DNA from: Natrinema thermotolerans DSM 11552
GTDB taxonomy: Archaea; Halobacteriota; Halobacteria; Halobacteriales; Natrialbaceae
Assembly: GCA_000337115.1 (NCBI GenBank)
Contig: AOIR01000038.1
Coordinates: 62,382-111,094, forward strand
DNA length: 48,713 nt
Direction: 5' to 3'
Position 1 is the first letter of the stretch. Each line of letters starts with the position of its first letter. Under the pieces are notes generated by a model. It had not been told where the DNA came from, searched no databases, and saw only the letters and a program-made list of their open reading frames with translations. Shown here piece after piece: positions 24,018-33,083 of this stretch. Made by a program: the position numbers and the translations under genes.

Positions 24018-24294
24018 CGTATGCACCTGAGGACGCGGTTACCGTCGGCGCTCCTCGGTCACGGGAGAGCGCGACCGAGACGCAAATAAAGGGCGGCGTC
24101 AGTTCCGATCCGAAGCCCGACCCCAATCGTTCGTAACTCCGAAACTCCGGCGATTGGCGACGTAATCGCGAACGACCGGGAGACGCGACTAGTGTGGCGT
24201 AATAGCGTCCAACGGTGCTGTACAAACGCGTAATAGTTCGTTAGGAGTGGCGGGCCGAGCGTCGTCGCCCCTCTGACTCGAGCGGAGTCGCCGG

Positions 24295-25137
24295 TTACGC
24301 GTCCGGATCGCCGGGTTCGCCGTGGGTCACACCCTCACGTTCGTCGGCCCGCATCCGGCGCAACGCGGCGCGGCCCTTGCTCGCGTCGTAGCCGAAGAAG
24401 ACTCCCTCGGCGTACTCCTCGGCGACCTCGAGGGCGTGAATCAGGTTCTCGACGTCGACGTTTACGGCGTACAACTCGATATTAAAGGGCGTCTCGAGGG
24501 CGCTCTCGAACCCCTTCGCGATCGTCTCGAGCCAGTAGGTCGTCCCGTAGGCGGTGTCGTACAGCGGGACGACGAACTCGTCGACGTGTTCGGCGACGGC
24601 CTCGAGGTCGATGCCGGCGCGCTCGTAGAGGTGGCCGGGATAGGGATCGGGATACAGCGTCATGTAGACGGTCCCGGGGATGCGGTCGGCGGCTTCGGCG
24701 ACGAAGTCCGTGATGACGCTCGCCCGCCAGTCCATGCGGTCGTCGTACTCGCTTTCGGCGAATGCCTGCTCGCAGACGCCACACCGGCAGTACTCCGCGC
24801 GAGGAAAGCCGATGTCGTCGAGGCGGACGTCCTCGTTTTCGGCGACGCAGTCGTCGATGACCTCGAACAGGCCCTGCCGGTAGTCCTTACGGGAGGGACA
24901 GATATACGCCCAGTCGAAATAGGACCGTTCGCGGTCGGCCGGCCGACCCATGTCGTCGACGGGGACCAGCGACGGGTCGGCGTCGGCGGCGGCGTTGTCG
25001 CCGAAACACGAGACCATGTTCACCCCGTCTTCGATCGGTTCGGCGGACCGGCCGGTCACGTCCTTGACTTCGTAGAAGCCGCGGTCGAACTCCGGCCACC
25101 GTACTTCCTCGGCGTTACGGGTGACGACGCCGTACAT
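24295..25137 (-). CDS. Conserved protein, possible TIM-barrel glycoside hydrolase-like fold
   Basis: The 280-residue cytoplasmic protein contains DVRLDDIGFPRAEYCRCGVCEQAFAES, split here as VRLDDIGFPR and CRCGVCEQAF. The first part resembles the LDYIRFP strand of putative glycosyl-hydrolase TIM barrels, and the C-x-C-x2-C group after it is also seen in that type. Other barrel-like elements are YMTLYPDPYP, DEFVVPLYDT and NIELYAVNVD. No catalytic acid pair can be assigned with confidence. Neighbours give no clue. Glycoside hydrolase activity should be treated as a possibility only. Confidence 0.75.
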   Translation of the reverse strand: MYGVVTRNAEEVRWPEFDRGFYEVKDVTGRSAEPIEDGVNMVSCFGDNAAADADPSLVPVDDMGRPADRERSYFDWAYICPSRKDYRQGLFEVIDDCVAENEDVRLDDIGFPRAEYCRCGVCEQAFAESEYDDRMDWRASVITDFVAEAADRIPGTVYMTLYPDPYPGHLYERAGIDLEAVAEHVDEFVVPLYDTAYGTTYWLETIAKGFESALETPFNIELYAVNVDVENLIHALEVAEEYAEGVFFGYDASKGRAALRRMRADEREGVTHGEPGDPDA

Positions 25138-25183
25138 ACCTCAGTGTCCGGCCCCGCACCCGTAAGCCGTTCGGAATCGAGCG

Positions 25184-25297
25184 CTATTCTTCGGTCGGTT
25201 CGTAGTCGACTTCGACCTCCGAGGAGCCGCCGAAGGCGACCTTGTAGAGGACGGCGATGACGAACAGGGCGAGTACGACTTTGACGGTACGTGACAT
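25184..25297 (-). CDS. Small single-pass membrane protein (37 aa)
   Basis: Read from ATG 25297, the frame encodes 37 residues and stops at 25184. The first half is MSRTVKVVLALFVIAVLYK, a basic start and one hydrophobic helix, and the second half is a short acidic tail ending DYEPTEE. The clean layout of a positive N-terminus, a helix and an acidic outer tail indicates a real small membrane protein of the kind found in many haloarchaea. Function is unknown. It stands alone between the pyr genes and the preceding hypothetical gene. Confidence 0.68.
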   Translation of the reverse strand: MSRTVKVVLALFVIAVLYKVAFGGSSEVEVDYEPTEE

Positions 25298-25382
25298 GTA
25301 CGGGGGAGAATACGCCCGGCGAATACTTAGGTATTCTGGATAGTGATCCGGACGTGAAAATCCGACGCCGAGCGGGCAGCGG

Positions 25383-25871
25383 TTACGTCTCGATCAGCGA
25401 GGCGATTTCCTCGCGGACGATCGTCTCGCAGTACGAACAGCGGACGCCGTCCTCGAGGACGGTAAACCGTGAGGTGACGGGCTCGTCGCCGGTCGTAATA
25501 CAGCCGGCGTTGGGACACGAGAGGACACCTTCGACGACGTCGGGGCGTTCGACGCGGTGTTTCTCGACGACATCGTAGTCGCGGACGATGTTGATCGTCG
25601 CGTCGGGCGCGATCAGCGAGAGAACGTCGACCTCGTCCTGACTGAGTTCGCGACCCTCGACCTTGACGATGTCCTTGCGTGCGAACCGGTTGGAGGGAAC
25701 GTTCATCCCGACCGAGACCTCCTCGCCGTTGGTCCCGTCGATGCCGAGTATCGCGAGGACGTTTAGTGCCTGTCCGCCACGGACGTGATCGATGACGGTC
25801 CCGTCACGGATCTTGCTGACCCGCAGTTCGTGGTCGTCGTTGCCGTCGTGGTGATCGTGATCGTCACTCAT
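25383..25871 (-). CDS. pyrI: Aspartate carbamoyltransferase regulatory subunit PyrI
   Basis: The 162-residue protein begins with a His/Asp-rich stretch and then has the PyrI allosteric domain ([13 protein letters not shown], then [10 protein letters not shown]) and a C-terminal zinc domain with CPNAGC and CSYC cysteine pairs. It binds nucleotides and, through zinc, the catalytic subunit PyrB in pyrimidine synthesis. It overlaps the end of pyrB by eight bases, so the two are co-translated. ATG 25871 (MSDDHDHH) is preferred to a GTG nine bases upstream. Confidence 0.95.
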   Translation of the reverse strand: MSDDHDHHDGNDDHELRVSKIRDGTVIDHVRGGQALNVLAILGIDGTNGEEVSVGMNVPSNRFARKDIVKVEGRELSQDEVDVLSLIAPDATINIVRDYDVVEKHRVERPDVVEGVLSCPNAGCITTGDEPVTSRFTVLEDGVRCSYCETIVREEIASLIET

Positions 25872-26808
25872 CGGTCTCACCTCGAATCCCCCGGTCGTCG
25901 CTCAACAACAGGTCCAACAGCGCCATTCGGACCGGGACGCCGTTGTGCGCCTGGTCGAAGTAGGCCGCGTAGTCGGTGTCGTCGATCTCCGGGGCGATCT
26001 CGTCGACCCGTGGCAGCGGATGCATCACAGTCAGGTCGTCGCTTGCGGCCTCGAGCGTCTCGGCGTCGATCTGGTACTCGCCGGCGACCTTCTGGTACTC
26101 GTTCTCGTCGGGGAACCGCTCGCGCTGGATCCGGGTCACGTAGAGGACGTCCAGCGAGGGCAGGACCCCCTCGAGCGATTCGTGTTCTTTGATCCCCGTT
26201 CCGTCCTGTCGCTGGTGGAGGTCGTAGACGACCTCGCGGGGCAACTGGAGACTCTCCGGGCTAATGAAGTGTTGCTGGGTCTCGAAGTTCGTCAGCGCGT
26301 GGGCCAGCGAGTGGACGGTCCGGCCGTATTTGAGATCGCCCATGATGCCGATCGTCAGGTCGTCCAGGCCGGCGTTTTCCCGGATGGTGTAGAGATCGAG
26401 CATCGTCTGGGTCGGGTGATGACCCGCGCCGTCGCCCGCGTTCAGCAGCGGCACGTCGACGAACTCGCTGGCCATCGTCGCCGCCCCCTGCTTGGGATGA
26501 CGCAGAACCAGGGCGTCGGTATAGCCCTCGATGACACGGACGGTGTCGGCCAGCGTCTCCCCTTTCTTCACGCTCGAGGACTCGACCGAACCCATGTCGA
26601 CGACGTCGCCCCCGAGCCGTTTCATCGCAGTCTCGAAGCTCATCTTCGTCCGCGTACTCGGCTCGAAAAAGAGCAATCCGAGCAGCGTGTTCGCGTGGCG
26701 ATCGGCGACCGCCGACGGGTCGGCGTCGATCTCGGCCGCGCGGTCGAGTACCGTCTCGATGTCCGGCCGCGAGAGTTGTTTGCTCGTGATGAGGTGATCG
26801 TGGCGCAT
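25864..26808 (-). CDS. pyrB: Aspartate carbamoyltransferase catalytic subunit PyrB
   Basis: The 314-residue enzyme has the carbamoyl-phosphate motif [12 protein letters not shown] (residues near 48-59), the [12 protein letters not shown] segment and the HPLPRVDEI loop. It joins aspartate and carbamoyl phosphate in the second step of pyrimidine synthesis. All catalytic motifs are intact and length is normal. It is transcribed divergently from the RecA-like gene and ahead of pyrI. Confidence 0.97.
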   Translation of the reverse strand: MRHDHLITSKQLSRPDIETVLDRAAEIDADPSAVADRHANTLLGLLFFEPSTRTKMSFETAMKRLGGDVVDMGSVESSSVKKGETLADTVRVIEGYTDALVLRHPKQGAATMASEFVDVPLLNAGDGAGHHPTQTMLDLYTIRENAGLDDLTIGIMGDLKYGRTVHSLAHALTNFETQQHFISPESLQLPREVVYDLHQRQDGTGIKEHESLEGVLPSLDVLYVTRIQRERFPDENEYQKVAGEYQIDAETLEAASDDLTVMHPLPRVDEIAPEIDDTDYAAYFDQAHNGVPVRMALLDLLLSDDRGIRGETDE

Positions 26809-26925
26809 TCGTTCGTGTAGGCTGTGGCGTGCCCCTTGAATCTCTCCATTCGACGACGGGCCCCGAACCGGTCGGGAGACGCTCGCGTCGGCGGTTGTTT
26901 TCGAGTCAGTAACCTAAGGAAAAGT

Positions 26926-26931
26926 GTTATA
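26926..26931 (+). promoter_or_regulatory. TATA-like element for the RecA/KaiC-like gene
   Basis: GTTATA lies about 32 bp upstream of the ATG at 26961 in an AT-rich patch of the divergent gap with pyrB. Confidence 0.4.
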
Positions 26932-26960
26932 CAGATACTACAGCAATTGGTCACAACTGT

Positions 26961-27587
26961 ATGGTCGGCCGGCTAGACACTGGGATCGACGTCCTCGACC
27001 GGAAACTCGACGGTGGGCTCCCCCCGGGGTGTATCGTCGCGTACACCGCCGAGCCGGCCAGCCAGTCAGAACTCCTCCTCTACGAACTCACGGCCGCCCG
27101 CGGCACGCTGTATCTCACCACTGAGCGCGACGACGACGCCGTCCGTCACGCCATCGAGACCTCGCCCTCCTCGGTCGGCAGCCCGACGGTCAGACACGTC
27201 AGCGGCGAGGACACCCTCGAGGAGGCGACCCGACTCATCGGTGCCTTGCCCGACGGGGCGAACCTCATCATCGACACGATGGACGTCCTCGAGCGCTGTG
27301 ACACCGACGAGTACATCGAATTCCTCAACGAACTCAAGTCGCACATGCTGGAGACGGGCAGCATCGCCGTCCTCCACTGTCTGAAAGGAGAGGACGAGCC
27401 GCCGAACCGGTCCCGGACCTACCACGCCGCCGACGCCGTCTTCGACCTGCGGACCGAGATCTCGGGGACCGAACTCGAGAACCACCTCACGATCCCGAAG
27501 TTCCGCGGCGGGAGCCAGCCGACCGACGCGATCAAGCTCGAGTTGACGGAGGAAGTGGCGATCGACACGAGCCGCGACATCGCCTGA
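26961..27587 (+). CDS. RecA/KaiC-superfamily protein (RAD55-like) with degenerate P-loop
   Basis: This 208-residue protein has the layout of haloarchaeal RAD55/KaiC-like proteins: RLDTGIDVLDRKLDGGLPPGCI at the start, then a Walker B-like strand (GANLIIDTMDVLE). The Walker A position reads AEPASQSE rather than GxxGxGKS/T, so ATP binding is doubtful. It may act as a regulatory or signalling subunit, as proposed for related haloarchaeal HTR-like proteins. The partner is unknown. It is divergent from pyrB. Confidence 0.78.
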   Translation: MVGRLDTGIDVLDRKLDGGLPPGCIVAYTAEPASQSELLLYELTAARGTLYLTTERDDDAVRHAIETSPSSVGSPTVRHVSGEDTLEEATRLIGALPDGANLIIDTMDVLERCDTDEYIEFLNELKSHMLETGSIAVLHCLKGEDEPPNRSRTYHAADAVFDLRTEISGTELENHLTIPKFRGGSQPTDAIKLELTEEVAIDTSRDIA

Positions 27588-27768
27588 GTCCGGCTGCCCG
27601 GCCGATTCCGTTACCCCTCCTGTTCGGGCATCGTACTGTACCTCGGCTTCGCTCGTCGATTCGACACGCCGCCCTCTCTTCGGCGGTTACGCGCGCAAAA
27701 AAGTCGATCCGCACATGCTCGTTGTCCGTCGGTAACGACCGGTGAGCGGTCGGGTCCGCAGCGTCGGC

Positions 27769-28716
27769 TTACTCTTCCGCGCCTTCGAGTTCGTCGACGA
27801 TCTCGTCGGCGTCGACGTCGGCGTCCTCGAGGGCTTCCTCGATGTCGCCGCCGCCCATGCCGCCCATCATACCGCCCATGCCCATGCCACCCATGCCGTC
27901 GATGACTTCCTGGACGATGACGCGGTCGACGCCGACCTTCTCGATGATGTCCTGCCCGATCTGCTGTTTGCCCATCATCCACTGCTGGTTCATGGTCATC
28001 TGGGGCGTGGCCTCGAGGTAGAGCGTCTCCTTCTCGACGGTTTCGGTCTCGAACTCGGGCTCGGCGTCCTCGTCGTCGTCATCGGGTTCGACGGGGACCT
28101 CTTCCTCGACCTCGTCGGTCTCGATCCAGAGTTCGGGCTCCATCCCGAGGTACATCTCGAAGAGACCGGCGGCCTGCTGTTCGCGGTCGTCGACTTCCTC
28201 GACGATCGTGTACTCGTACTCGACGTCCTCGCCGGCAAGCGGGTGGTTGAAGTCGACGCGGGCGCGGCCGCCGATGATCGTGCTGATGTAGCCCTGCTGG
28301 CCCTCGATCTGCACGTTGGCACCGGGGTAGCGGTCGTCCTCGTCGATCTTCTCGGCGCTGACGGTCTGGACGTCGTCGGGGTCGTATTCGCCGAAGGCGT
28401 CCTCGGCGGGGACGGTCACGGTGCCGGAGTCGCCGGGCTCGGAGCCGACGATGTCGTCCTCGACGGCCTCGAAGATGTGGCCCTCGCCGACGACGATCGT
28501 TCGGGGCTTGAACTCCTGGCCCTGCTCGTCGACGCCCTCTTCCTCGGCGACCTCGGGGTCGGTCGTGTCGACCAACTGGTCGTCCTCGACGGTGTAGGCG
28601 GTGTACTCGAGTTCGACGAAGTCGCCGGTCTGGAGTCCGTCGGCGGCTTCGTCGGCTACTTCTTCGTCGACGTCATCGGCCTGCTCGTCTAGCTCGGCCT
28701 CTTGTTCCTCGGTCAT
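27769..28716 (-). CDS. FKBP-type peptidyl-prolyl isomerase (SlyD-like, long archaeal form)
   Basis: The 315-residue acidic protein has the FKBP domain (GDFVELEYTAYTVEDDQLVDTT, then ARVDFNHPLAGEDVEYEYTI) with an IF domain insertion (residues about 110-165), followed by a long acidic linker and a C-terminal domain with a methionine- and glycine-rich segment (GMGGMGMGGMMGGMGGG). It assists protein folding in the cytoplasm. The C-terminal extension is typical of archaeal long FKBPs. The Gly/Met stretch resembles the disordered tails of chaperonins. ATG 28716 lies about 30 bp from a TATA box. Confidence 0.92.
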   Translation of the reverse strand: MTEEQEAELDEQADDVDEEVADEAADGLQTGDFVELEYTAYTVEDDQLVDTTDPEVAEEEGVDEQGQEFKPRTIVVGEGHIFEAVEDDIVGSEPGDSGTVTVPAEDAFGEYDPDDVQTVSAEKIDEDDRYPGANVQIEGQQGYISTIIGGRARVDFNHPLAGEDVEYEYTIVEEVDDREQQAAGLFEMYLGMEPELWIETDEVEEEVPVEPDDDDEDAEPEFETETVEKETLYLEATPQMTMNQQWMMGKQQIGQDIIEKVGVDRVIVQEVIDGMGGMGMGGMMGGMGGGDIEEALEDADVDADEIVDELEGAEE

Positions 28717-28740
28717 ACGTTGTACGTCCGGCCGTCTACA

Positions 28741-28748
28741 TTTAAGTA
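28741..28748 (-). promoter_or_regulatory. TATA box for the FKBP gene
   Basis: TACTTAAA on the minus strand lies about 25-32 bp upstream of the ATG at 28716, a spacing that suits a leaderless transcript. Confidence 0.5.
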
Positions 28749-28804
28749 CGACGTTTTCGGGCGAGAGCGACCGATACTTACGATCCCCCCGCGTCGACTC
28801 GAGC

Positions 28805-29347
28805 ATGTACGAGGTCGAAGCAAAGGTCCCCGCCGACCTCGCGGCCGTCCGTGAGCGGCTCGTGGCCCTCGAGGCGACGCCCGAGGGTGCGGTCGTGCAG
28901 GTCGATACCTACTACGACGCGCCCCATCGGGCGTTCGTCGAGACCGACGAGGCGTTGCGGATCCGGTCGGAGCGACCCGAAGACGGCGAGGCGGAGACCC
29001 ACATTACCTACAAGGGGCCGCTCGTCGACGACGAGTCCAAGACCCGCGAGGAGGTCGAGACCGCCGTCGCGGACGGCGAGAAGGTCGATGCGATCCTGAC
29101 GAACCTCGGCTTCGAGCCCGCCGCGACGGTCCGGAAAGAGCGCGAGCGGTTCTCGCTCGAGGGGTATACCGTCACCCTCGATTCGGTCGCCGACGTCGGC
29201 GACTACGTCGAGGTCGAGACCGAACTCGAGTCCGAAGCCGAACTCGAGGCCGCCCGCGAGGGGGCCTACGACGTCCTCGAGCGGCTGGGGCTGGATCCCG
29301 ACGAGCAGCTCCGAACGTCGTATCTCGGCCTGTTGCTCGAGTCCTGA
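28805..29347 (+). CDS. CYTH-domain protein (class IV adenylate cyclase / triphosphatase-like)
   Basis: The 180-residue protein starts with MYEVEAKVP, the ExExK motif of the CYTH tunnel fold, and continues with DTYYDAPHRAF, ALRIRSE, HITYKGP and VETELES, all typical charged-tunnel strands. Members bind triphosphates with a divalent metal and include CyaB adenylate cyclases and thiamine- or inorganic triphosphatases. Which substrate is used cannot be read from sequence. ATG 28805 is chosen because the EAK motif must be at the very N-terminus. It is divergent from the FKBP gene. Confidence 0.92.
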   Translation: MYEVEAKVPADLAAVRERLVALEATPEGAVVQVDTYYDAPHRAFVETDEALRIRSERPEDGEAETHITYKGPLVDDESKTREEVETAVADGEKVDAILTNLGFEPAATVRKERERFSLEGYTVTLDSVADVGDYVEVETELESEAELEAAREGAYDVLERLGLDPDEQLRTSYLGLLLES

Positions 29348-29417
29348 GAGAGTGCGAAAGCGACGCCGGCGAATCCATAACTTACAGGCATTTTACGGCC
29401 CGTATCTGTTTCCGCAA

Positions 29418-29423
29418 GTTATA
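29418..29423 (+). promoter_or_regulatory. TATA box for metK
   Basis: GTTATA about 27-32 bp before the ATG at 29450 fits a leaderless or near-leaderless transcript. Confidence 0.45.
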
Positions 29424-29449
29424 CGAACGCGGTCCGTCAAGAACCGCCA

Positions 29450-30655
29450 ATGAGCGAGCGGAACATCCGTATCGAATCCATCGACCGGCAGGCGGTCGAG
29501 GATCAGGAGGTCGAAATCGTCGAACGAAAGGGAATCGGTCACCCCGACTCCATCTGTGATGGCATCGCCGAGAGCGTCGCCGGGGCGCTTGCCCGCGAGT
29601 ATCTGGACCGCGTCGGCGAAGTGCTGCACTTCAACACCGACGAGACCCAGCTCGTCGCGGGCGAGGCCGCGCCCGCCTTCGGCGGCGGCGAGGTCGTCGA
29701 CCCGATCTATCTACTGATCGTCGGCCGCGCGACCAAACACTACGAGGGCCAAACGATCCCCGCCGAGACGATCGCCCTGCGAGCCGCACGGGAGTACCTC
29801 GAGGAGAACATCCCCCAGCTGACCGTCGGCGAGGACGTCGTCGTCGACGTCAAACTCGGGGAGGGCAGCGGCGACCTGCAGGAGGTCTTCGGCGAGGACG
29901 AAGTCAGCGTCCCGATGGCAAACGACACCAGCTTCGGCGTCGGCCACGCGCCGCTGACCGAGACGGAGCGGATCGTCCTCGAGGCCGAGCGACGGCTGAA
30001 CGGCGAGTACGCCGACGAACACCCCGAACTCGGGCCGGACGTGAAGATCATGGGTAAACGCGAGGGCGACGAGATCGACGTCACCGTCGCGGCCGCGATG
30101 GTCGACGAGTACGTCGCCGACCTCGACGAGTACGTCGAGGCCGTCGAATCGGTTCGCGAGTTCGTCGACGGCGTCGCGCGCGACCACACCGACCGCGCGG
30201 TCGACGTCCACGTCAACACGGCCGACGACTACGACGAGGGCTCGATCTATCTCACGGTGACGGGCACCTCCGCCGAACAGGGCGACGACGGCTCCGTCGG
30301 TCGCGGCAACCGCGCCAACGGACTCATCACGCCGAACCGCTCGATGTCGATGGAAGCGACCAGCGGCAAGAACCCGGTCAATCACATCGGGAAGATCTAC
30401 AACCTGCTCTCGACGGCGATCGCCGAGGAGGTCGTCGGCGAGGTCGACGGCATCCGCGACCTGCGCGTGCGACTGCTCTCCCAGATCGGCCGGCCGATCG
30501 ATCAGCCCCACGTCGCCGACGTCCAGGTCGTCACCGACGACGGCGTCTCGGTCGCGGACGTGGAAGACGATGTCGCGGCCATCGTCGACGCCGAACTCGC
30601 CGACGTTACCGGAATCACGCGCAGCGTGATCGACGGCGAACTCTCGACGTTCTGA
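29450..30655 (+). CDS. metK: S-adenosylmethionine synthetase, archaeal type
   Basis: The 401-residue protein is the archaeal (AdoMet_synthase 2) type, with [17 protein letters not shown] near the start, the [14 protein letters not shown] segment, and the [14 protein letters not shown] and [14 protein letters not shown] motifs. It makes S-adenosylmethionine from methionine and ATP, the methyl and radical donor for the radical SAM and siroheme steps implied elsewhere in the window. Length and motifs are normal. Transcribed alone from its own promoter. Confidence 0.97.
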   Translation: MSERNIRIESIDRQAVEDQEVEIVERKGIGHPDSICDGIAESVAGALAREYLDRVGEVLHFNTDETQLVAGEAAPAFGGGEVVDPIYLLIVGRATKHYEGQTIPAETIALRAAREYLEENIPQLTVGEDVVVDVKLGEGSGDLQEVFGEDEVSVPMANDTSFGVGHAPLTETERIVLEAERRLNGEYADEHPELGPDVKIMGKREGDEIDVTVAAAMVDEYVADLDEYVEAVESVREFVDGVARDHTDRAVDVHVNTADDYDEGSIYLTVTGTSAEQGDDGSVGRGNRANGLITPNRSMSMEATSGKNPVNHIGKIYNLLSTAIAEEVVGEVDGIRDLRVRLLSQIGRPIDQPHVADVQVVTDDGVSVADVEDDVAAIVDAELADVTGITRSVIDGELSTF

Positions 30656-30749
30656 TCGGGCCTCGATCCGAACTGCGGCCCAGTCCCGAAACCGATAGCG
30701 CCACGTCGGATGGGTGACGTTTTGTCCACGGATCGCGTGCCGTCCGGTA

Positions 30750-31619
30750 ATGGCCCTCCGCAAGCCGTTCGACGAGCGCGCGGCAACCCACCGGGTCATC
30801 ACGCGGCAACCGTCCGGCGTCGCCGATGACGACGAGACTGGCTGGATCACCGTCGAGAATCGCGTCGTCGACGCCGTGACGTCCTTGGGGACCGCAGTCC
30901 ATCTGCGTCTCGAGGACGGGGCGGCTTCCCGATTGGACCCCGACGGGCGATTGGAGCGCGTCCGCGGACCCGATCGGGTTCTCACGGGTTCTGGACCGGA
31001 GTATCGGGTGACGCTCCCCGACGACGCCGACGTCGTCCGGTCGGTGCTGGCCGTCGATCCGGACGATACCGACGTGTGGGTTGATCGCGTGTTCTCCCTC
31101 GAGGAGTTCGTCGTCCGTACCGACGCCACGTGGTATTATCGGTCGGTTCCCCATCACGCCCATATTCGAGAACTGCACGCGGACGGCTGTGACGCGCTCC
31201 TGCAGGCCGTCACCGACGCACTCGAATCGATTCCTCGCTCGACCGTCGTTCCGGTCGACGGACTCGTTACGTGGCGATCGAACGGCGACCGGTACGAACT
31301 GTCGTGGGACGTACTACGCCGGCGTGAGAGAGACGCCGATCGAGACCGCTGGTCGGCGTTCGAACTAGATCGACTCCAACGCGTTCGTCCCGTCCCGAAC
31401 CGCGAGGAACTCGTCCTCCGGTGGGCTCCGTCGGCCGCGGATACGTGGCCACGCCGGATTCTGCGGTACCTGCTCGATCCCGAATCGGTGGCTCCCCCGA
31501 CCCGAATCGCGTTCCCCGACCGAGACACGATGCGCGCGGCTACCGACGCCCTGAGGAAGCTGCGGGAACGTCTCGAGTATTCGTACGTGATCGCCGACTC
31601 CGAGAGCGAGCAGGGCTGA
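30750..31619 (+). CDS. Conserved haloarchaeal protein of unknown function
   Basis: I do not recognise this 289-residue soluble protein. It has no signal peptide, membrane segment, cysteine cluster or nucleotide motif. It contains many aromatic and charged residues (WYYRSVPHHAHIRELH, WSAFELDRLQRV) and is likely alpha/beta. ATG 30750 is the first good start, 95 bases after metK. No functional clue comes from neighbours. Confidence 0.7.
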   Translation: MALRKPFDERAATHRVITRQPSGVADDDETGWITVENRVVDAVTSLGTAVHLRLEDGAASRLDPDGRLERVRGPDRVLTGSGPEYRVTLPDDADVVRSVLAVDPDDTDVWVDRVFSLEEFVVRTDATWYYRSVPHHAHIRELHADGCDALLQAVTDALESIPRSTVVPVDGLVTWRSNGDRYELSWDVLRRRERDADRDRWSAFELDRLQRVRPVPNREELVLRWAPSAADTWPRRILRYLLDPESVAPPTRIAFPDRDTMRAATDALRKLRERLEYSYVIADSESEQG

Positions 31620-31746
31620 CCGCTCGGTGCTACCGGCCGAGAGCCGCCACGTCGGGTGATCACCGGGTTCGACAGACCCTTTGGCGACGACAGTGTGTAA
31701 CACTGATAGCACGTTACGAATCGGAATCCCTCGAGAACGATCATCC

Positions 31747-33000
31747 GTGAACCTCCCCTCAAGCGGTTCGAATCGCGTGGTCTACGCCGTCGTCGCGAGT
31801 ACCTTCTTCGTCGGTTTCGGCGGCGGCGTCGTTTTCCCGATCCTGCCGAACCTCGGCGAGGTACTCGGGATCTCGGCGTTTATGGTCGGCGTCATCCTCT
31901 CGGCCAACCGCTGGACGCGGCTGGTGGCGAACGGGCCGGCCGGCGCGCTCGTCGACCGGATCGGGACCCGGAAACCGTTCGTCGCGGGGCTGGCGATCGA
32001 GGGGGCCGCGACCGCGGGCTACGTCGTCGCGATCACGTCGTCGGTGCCCGAGTTCTGGTTCGTCCTCGCGCGAGTCTGCTGGGGGGTCGGCAGCGCCCTC
32101 GTGTTCGCGACGGCCTACACCATCACCGCCGACGTCAGCGACGCCGGATCGCGGGGCGAGAGCATGGGGATCGTCCGCGCCGGGATCACGTTCGGCTTCC
32201 CCGCGGGCATGGTACTGGGCGGGATCGTCAGCGAGGTCTACAGCAACGCGACGGCCTTCGTCCTCGCTGCCTGCTTTGCCGGGCTGGCGAGCGTCATCGC
32301 CTACTTCATCGTCCCCGAGACCCACGTCGACAGCCCCGACGCCTCGATCAAGCCGTGGGACCTCGAGACCACCCTCCCCGCGCTGACCGTCGGCCTGGTC
32401 AACTTCGGGCTCTACTTCGCGTACTTCGGCGTCCTCTTCTCGACGCTCGTCTTGTACCTCGACGCGGAGTCGACGGTCCTCACCCTCGAGTTCGCCGGCG
32501 TCGGCCTCGAGTACGGCGAGCAGGGGACCTCCGGGCTGCTGATGGCCGTCTCGGCGCTGTCGGGCGCGCTCTTTACCATCCTCGGCGGAAAGATCAGCGA
32601 CGCCGTCGGGGCTCGTGTCCCGGTGTTGCTCGTTTTCCTCGTGACGAGTTGTCTCGGGTTCGCCGTCCTGACGCTCGCGCCGTCGCTCTCGATCGTCGTC
32701 GGGGCCTGCGCCCTGATCGGCGCGGGACAGGGCGGGGTCGGCGGCCCGCTGACCGCGCTGTTGGCCGATCTCACGCCCGAGGACCGAATGGGGCGGGCGA
32801 TGGGGACCAACAACGTCTTCGGCGACGTCGGCGGCGCGGTCGGCCCGCTGCTCTCGCTGCCCTTCGCCGAGGCGATCGGCTTCGACGTGCTGTACGCGCT
32901 CAGCGCGACCATCCCGCTGCTGGCCGGTGCGATCCTCGTTGTCGGGATCTACACCTACACCGGCAGCCTGAGCCCGACGGTCGAGGAATCCATCGTCTGA
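31747..33000 (+). CDS. MFS family transporter
   Basis: The 417-residue protein has about twelve hydrophobic segments and the MFS loop motif after helix two (ALVDRIGTRKPFVAG, a GxxxDRxGxRxx form). A second version of the motif follows helix eight (KISDAVGARVPVLL). It would export or import a small solute with a proton or sodium gradient; the substrate is unknown, and a drug or metabolite exporter is the common guess for this type. The GTG at 31747 is chosen over TTG 31681 because the protein then begins directly before the first helix. Confidence 0.9.
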   Translation: MNLPSSGSNRVVYAVVASTFFVGFGGGVVFPILPNLGEVLGISAFMVGVILSANRWTRLVANGPAGALVDRIGTRKPFVAGLAIEGAATAGYVVAITSSVPEFWFVLARVCWGVGSALVFATAYTITADVSDAGSRGESMGIVRAGITFGFPAGMVLGGIVSEVYSNATAFVLAACFAGLASVIAYFIVPETHVDSPDASIKPWDLETTLPALTVGLVNFGLYFAYFGVLFSTLVLYLDAESTVLTLEFAGVGLEYGEQGTSGLLMAVSALSGALFTILGGKISDAVGARVPVLLVFLVTSCLGFAVLTLAPSLSIVVGACALIGAGQGGVGGPLTALLADLTPEDRMGRAMGTNNVFGDVGGAVGPLLSLPFAEAIGFDVLYALSATIPLLAGAILVVGIYTYTGSLSPTVEESIV

Positions 33001-33055
33001 GACCGTCCGCGACTCGTCGGGATCGCTCGAGGCCGAGACGTACCTCGCAACCCCC

Positions 33056-33061
33056 TTATAG
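33056..33061 (+). promoter_or_regulatory. TATA box for thiI
   Basis: TTATAG lies about 23-28 bp before the ATG at 33084, as expected for a leaderless gene. Confidence 0.5.
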
Positions 33062-33083
33062 CTCCGATCATCTATCACAGTCC

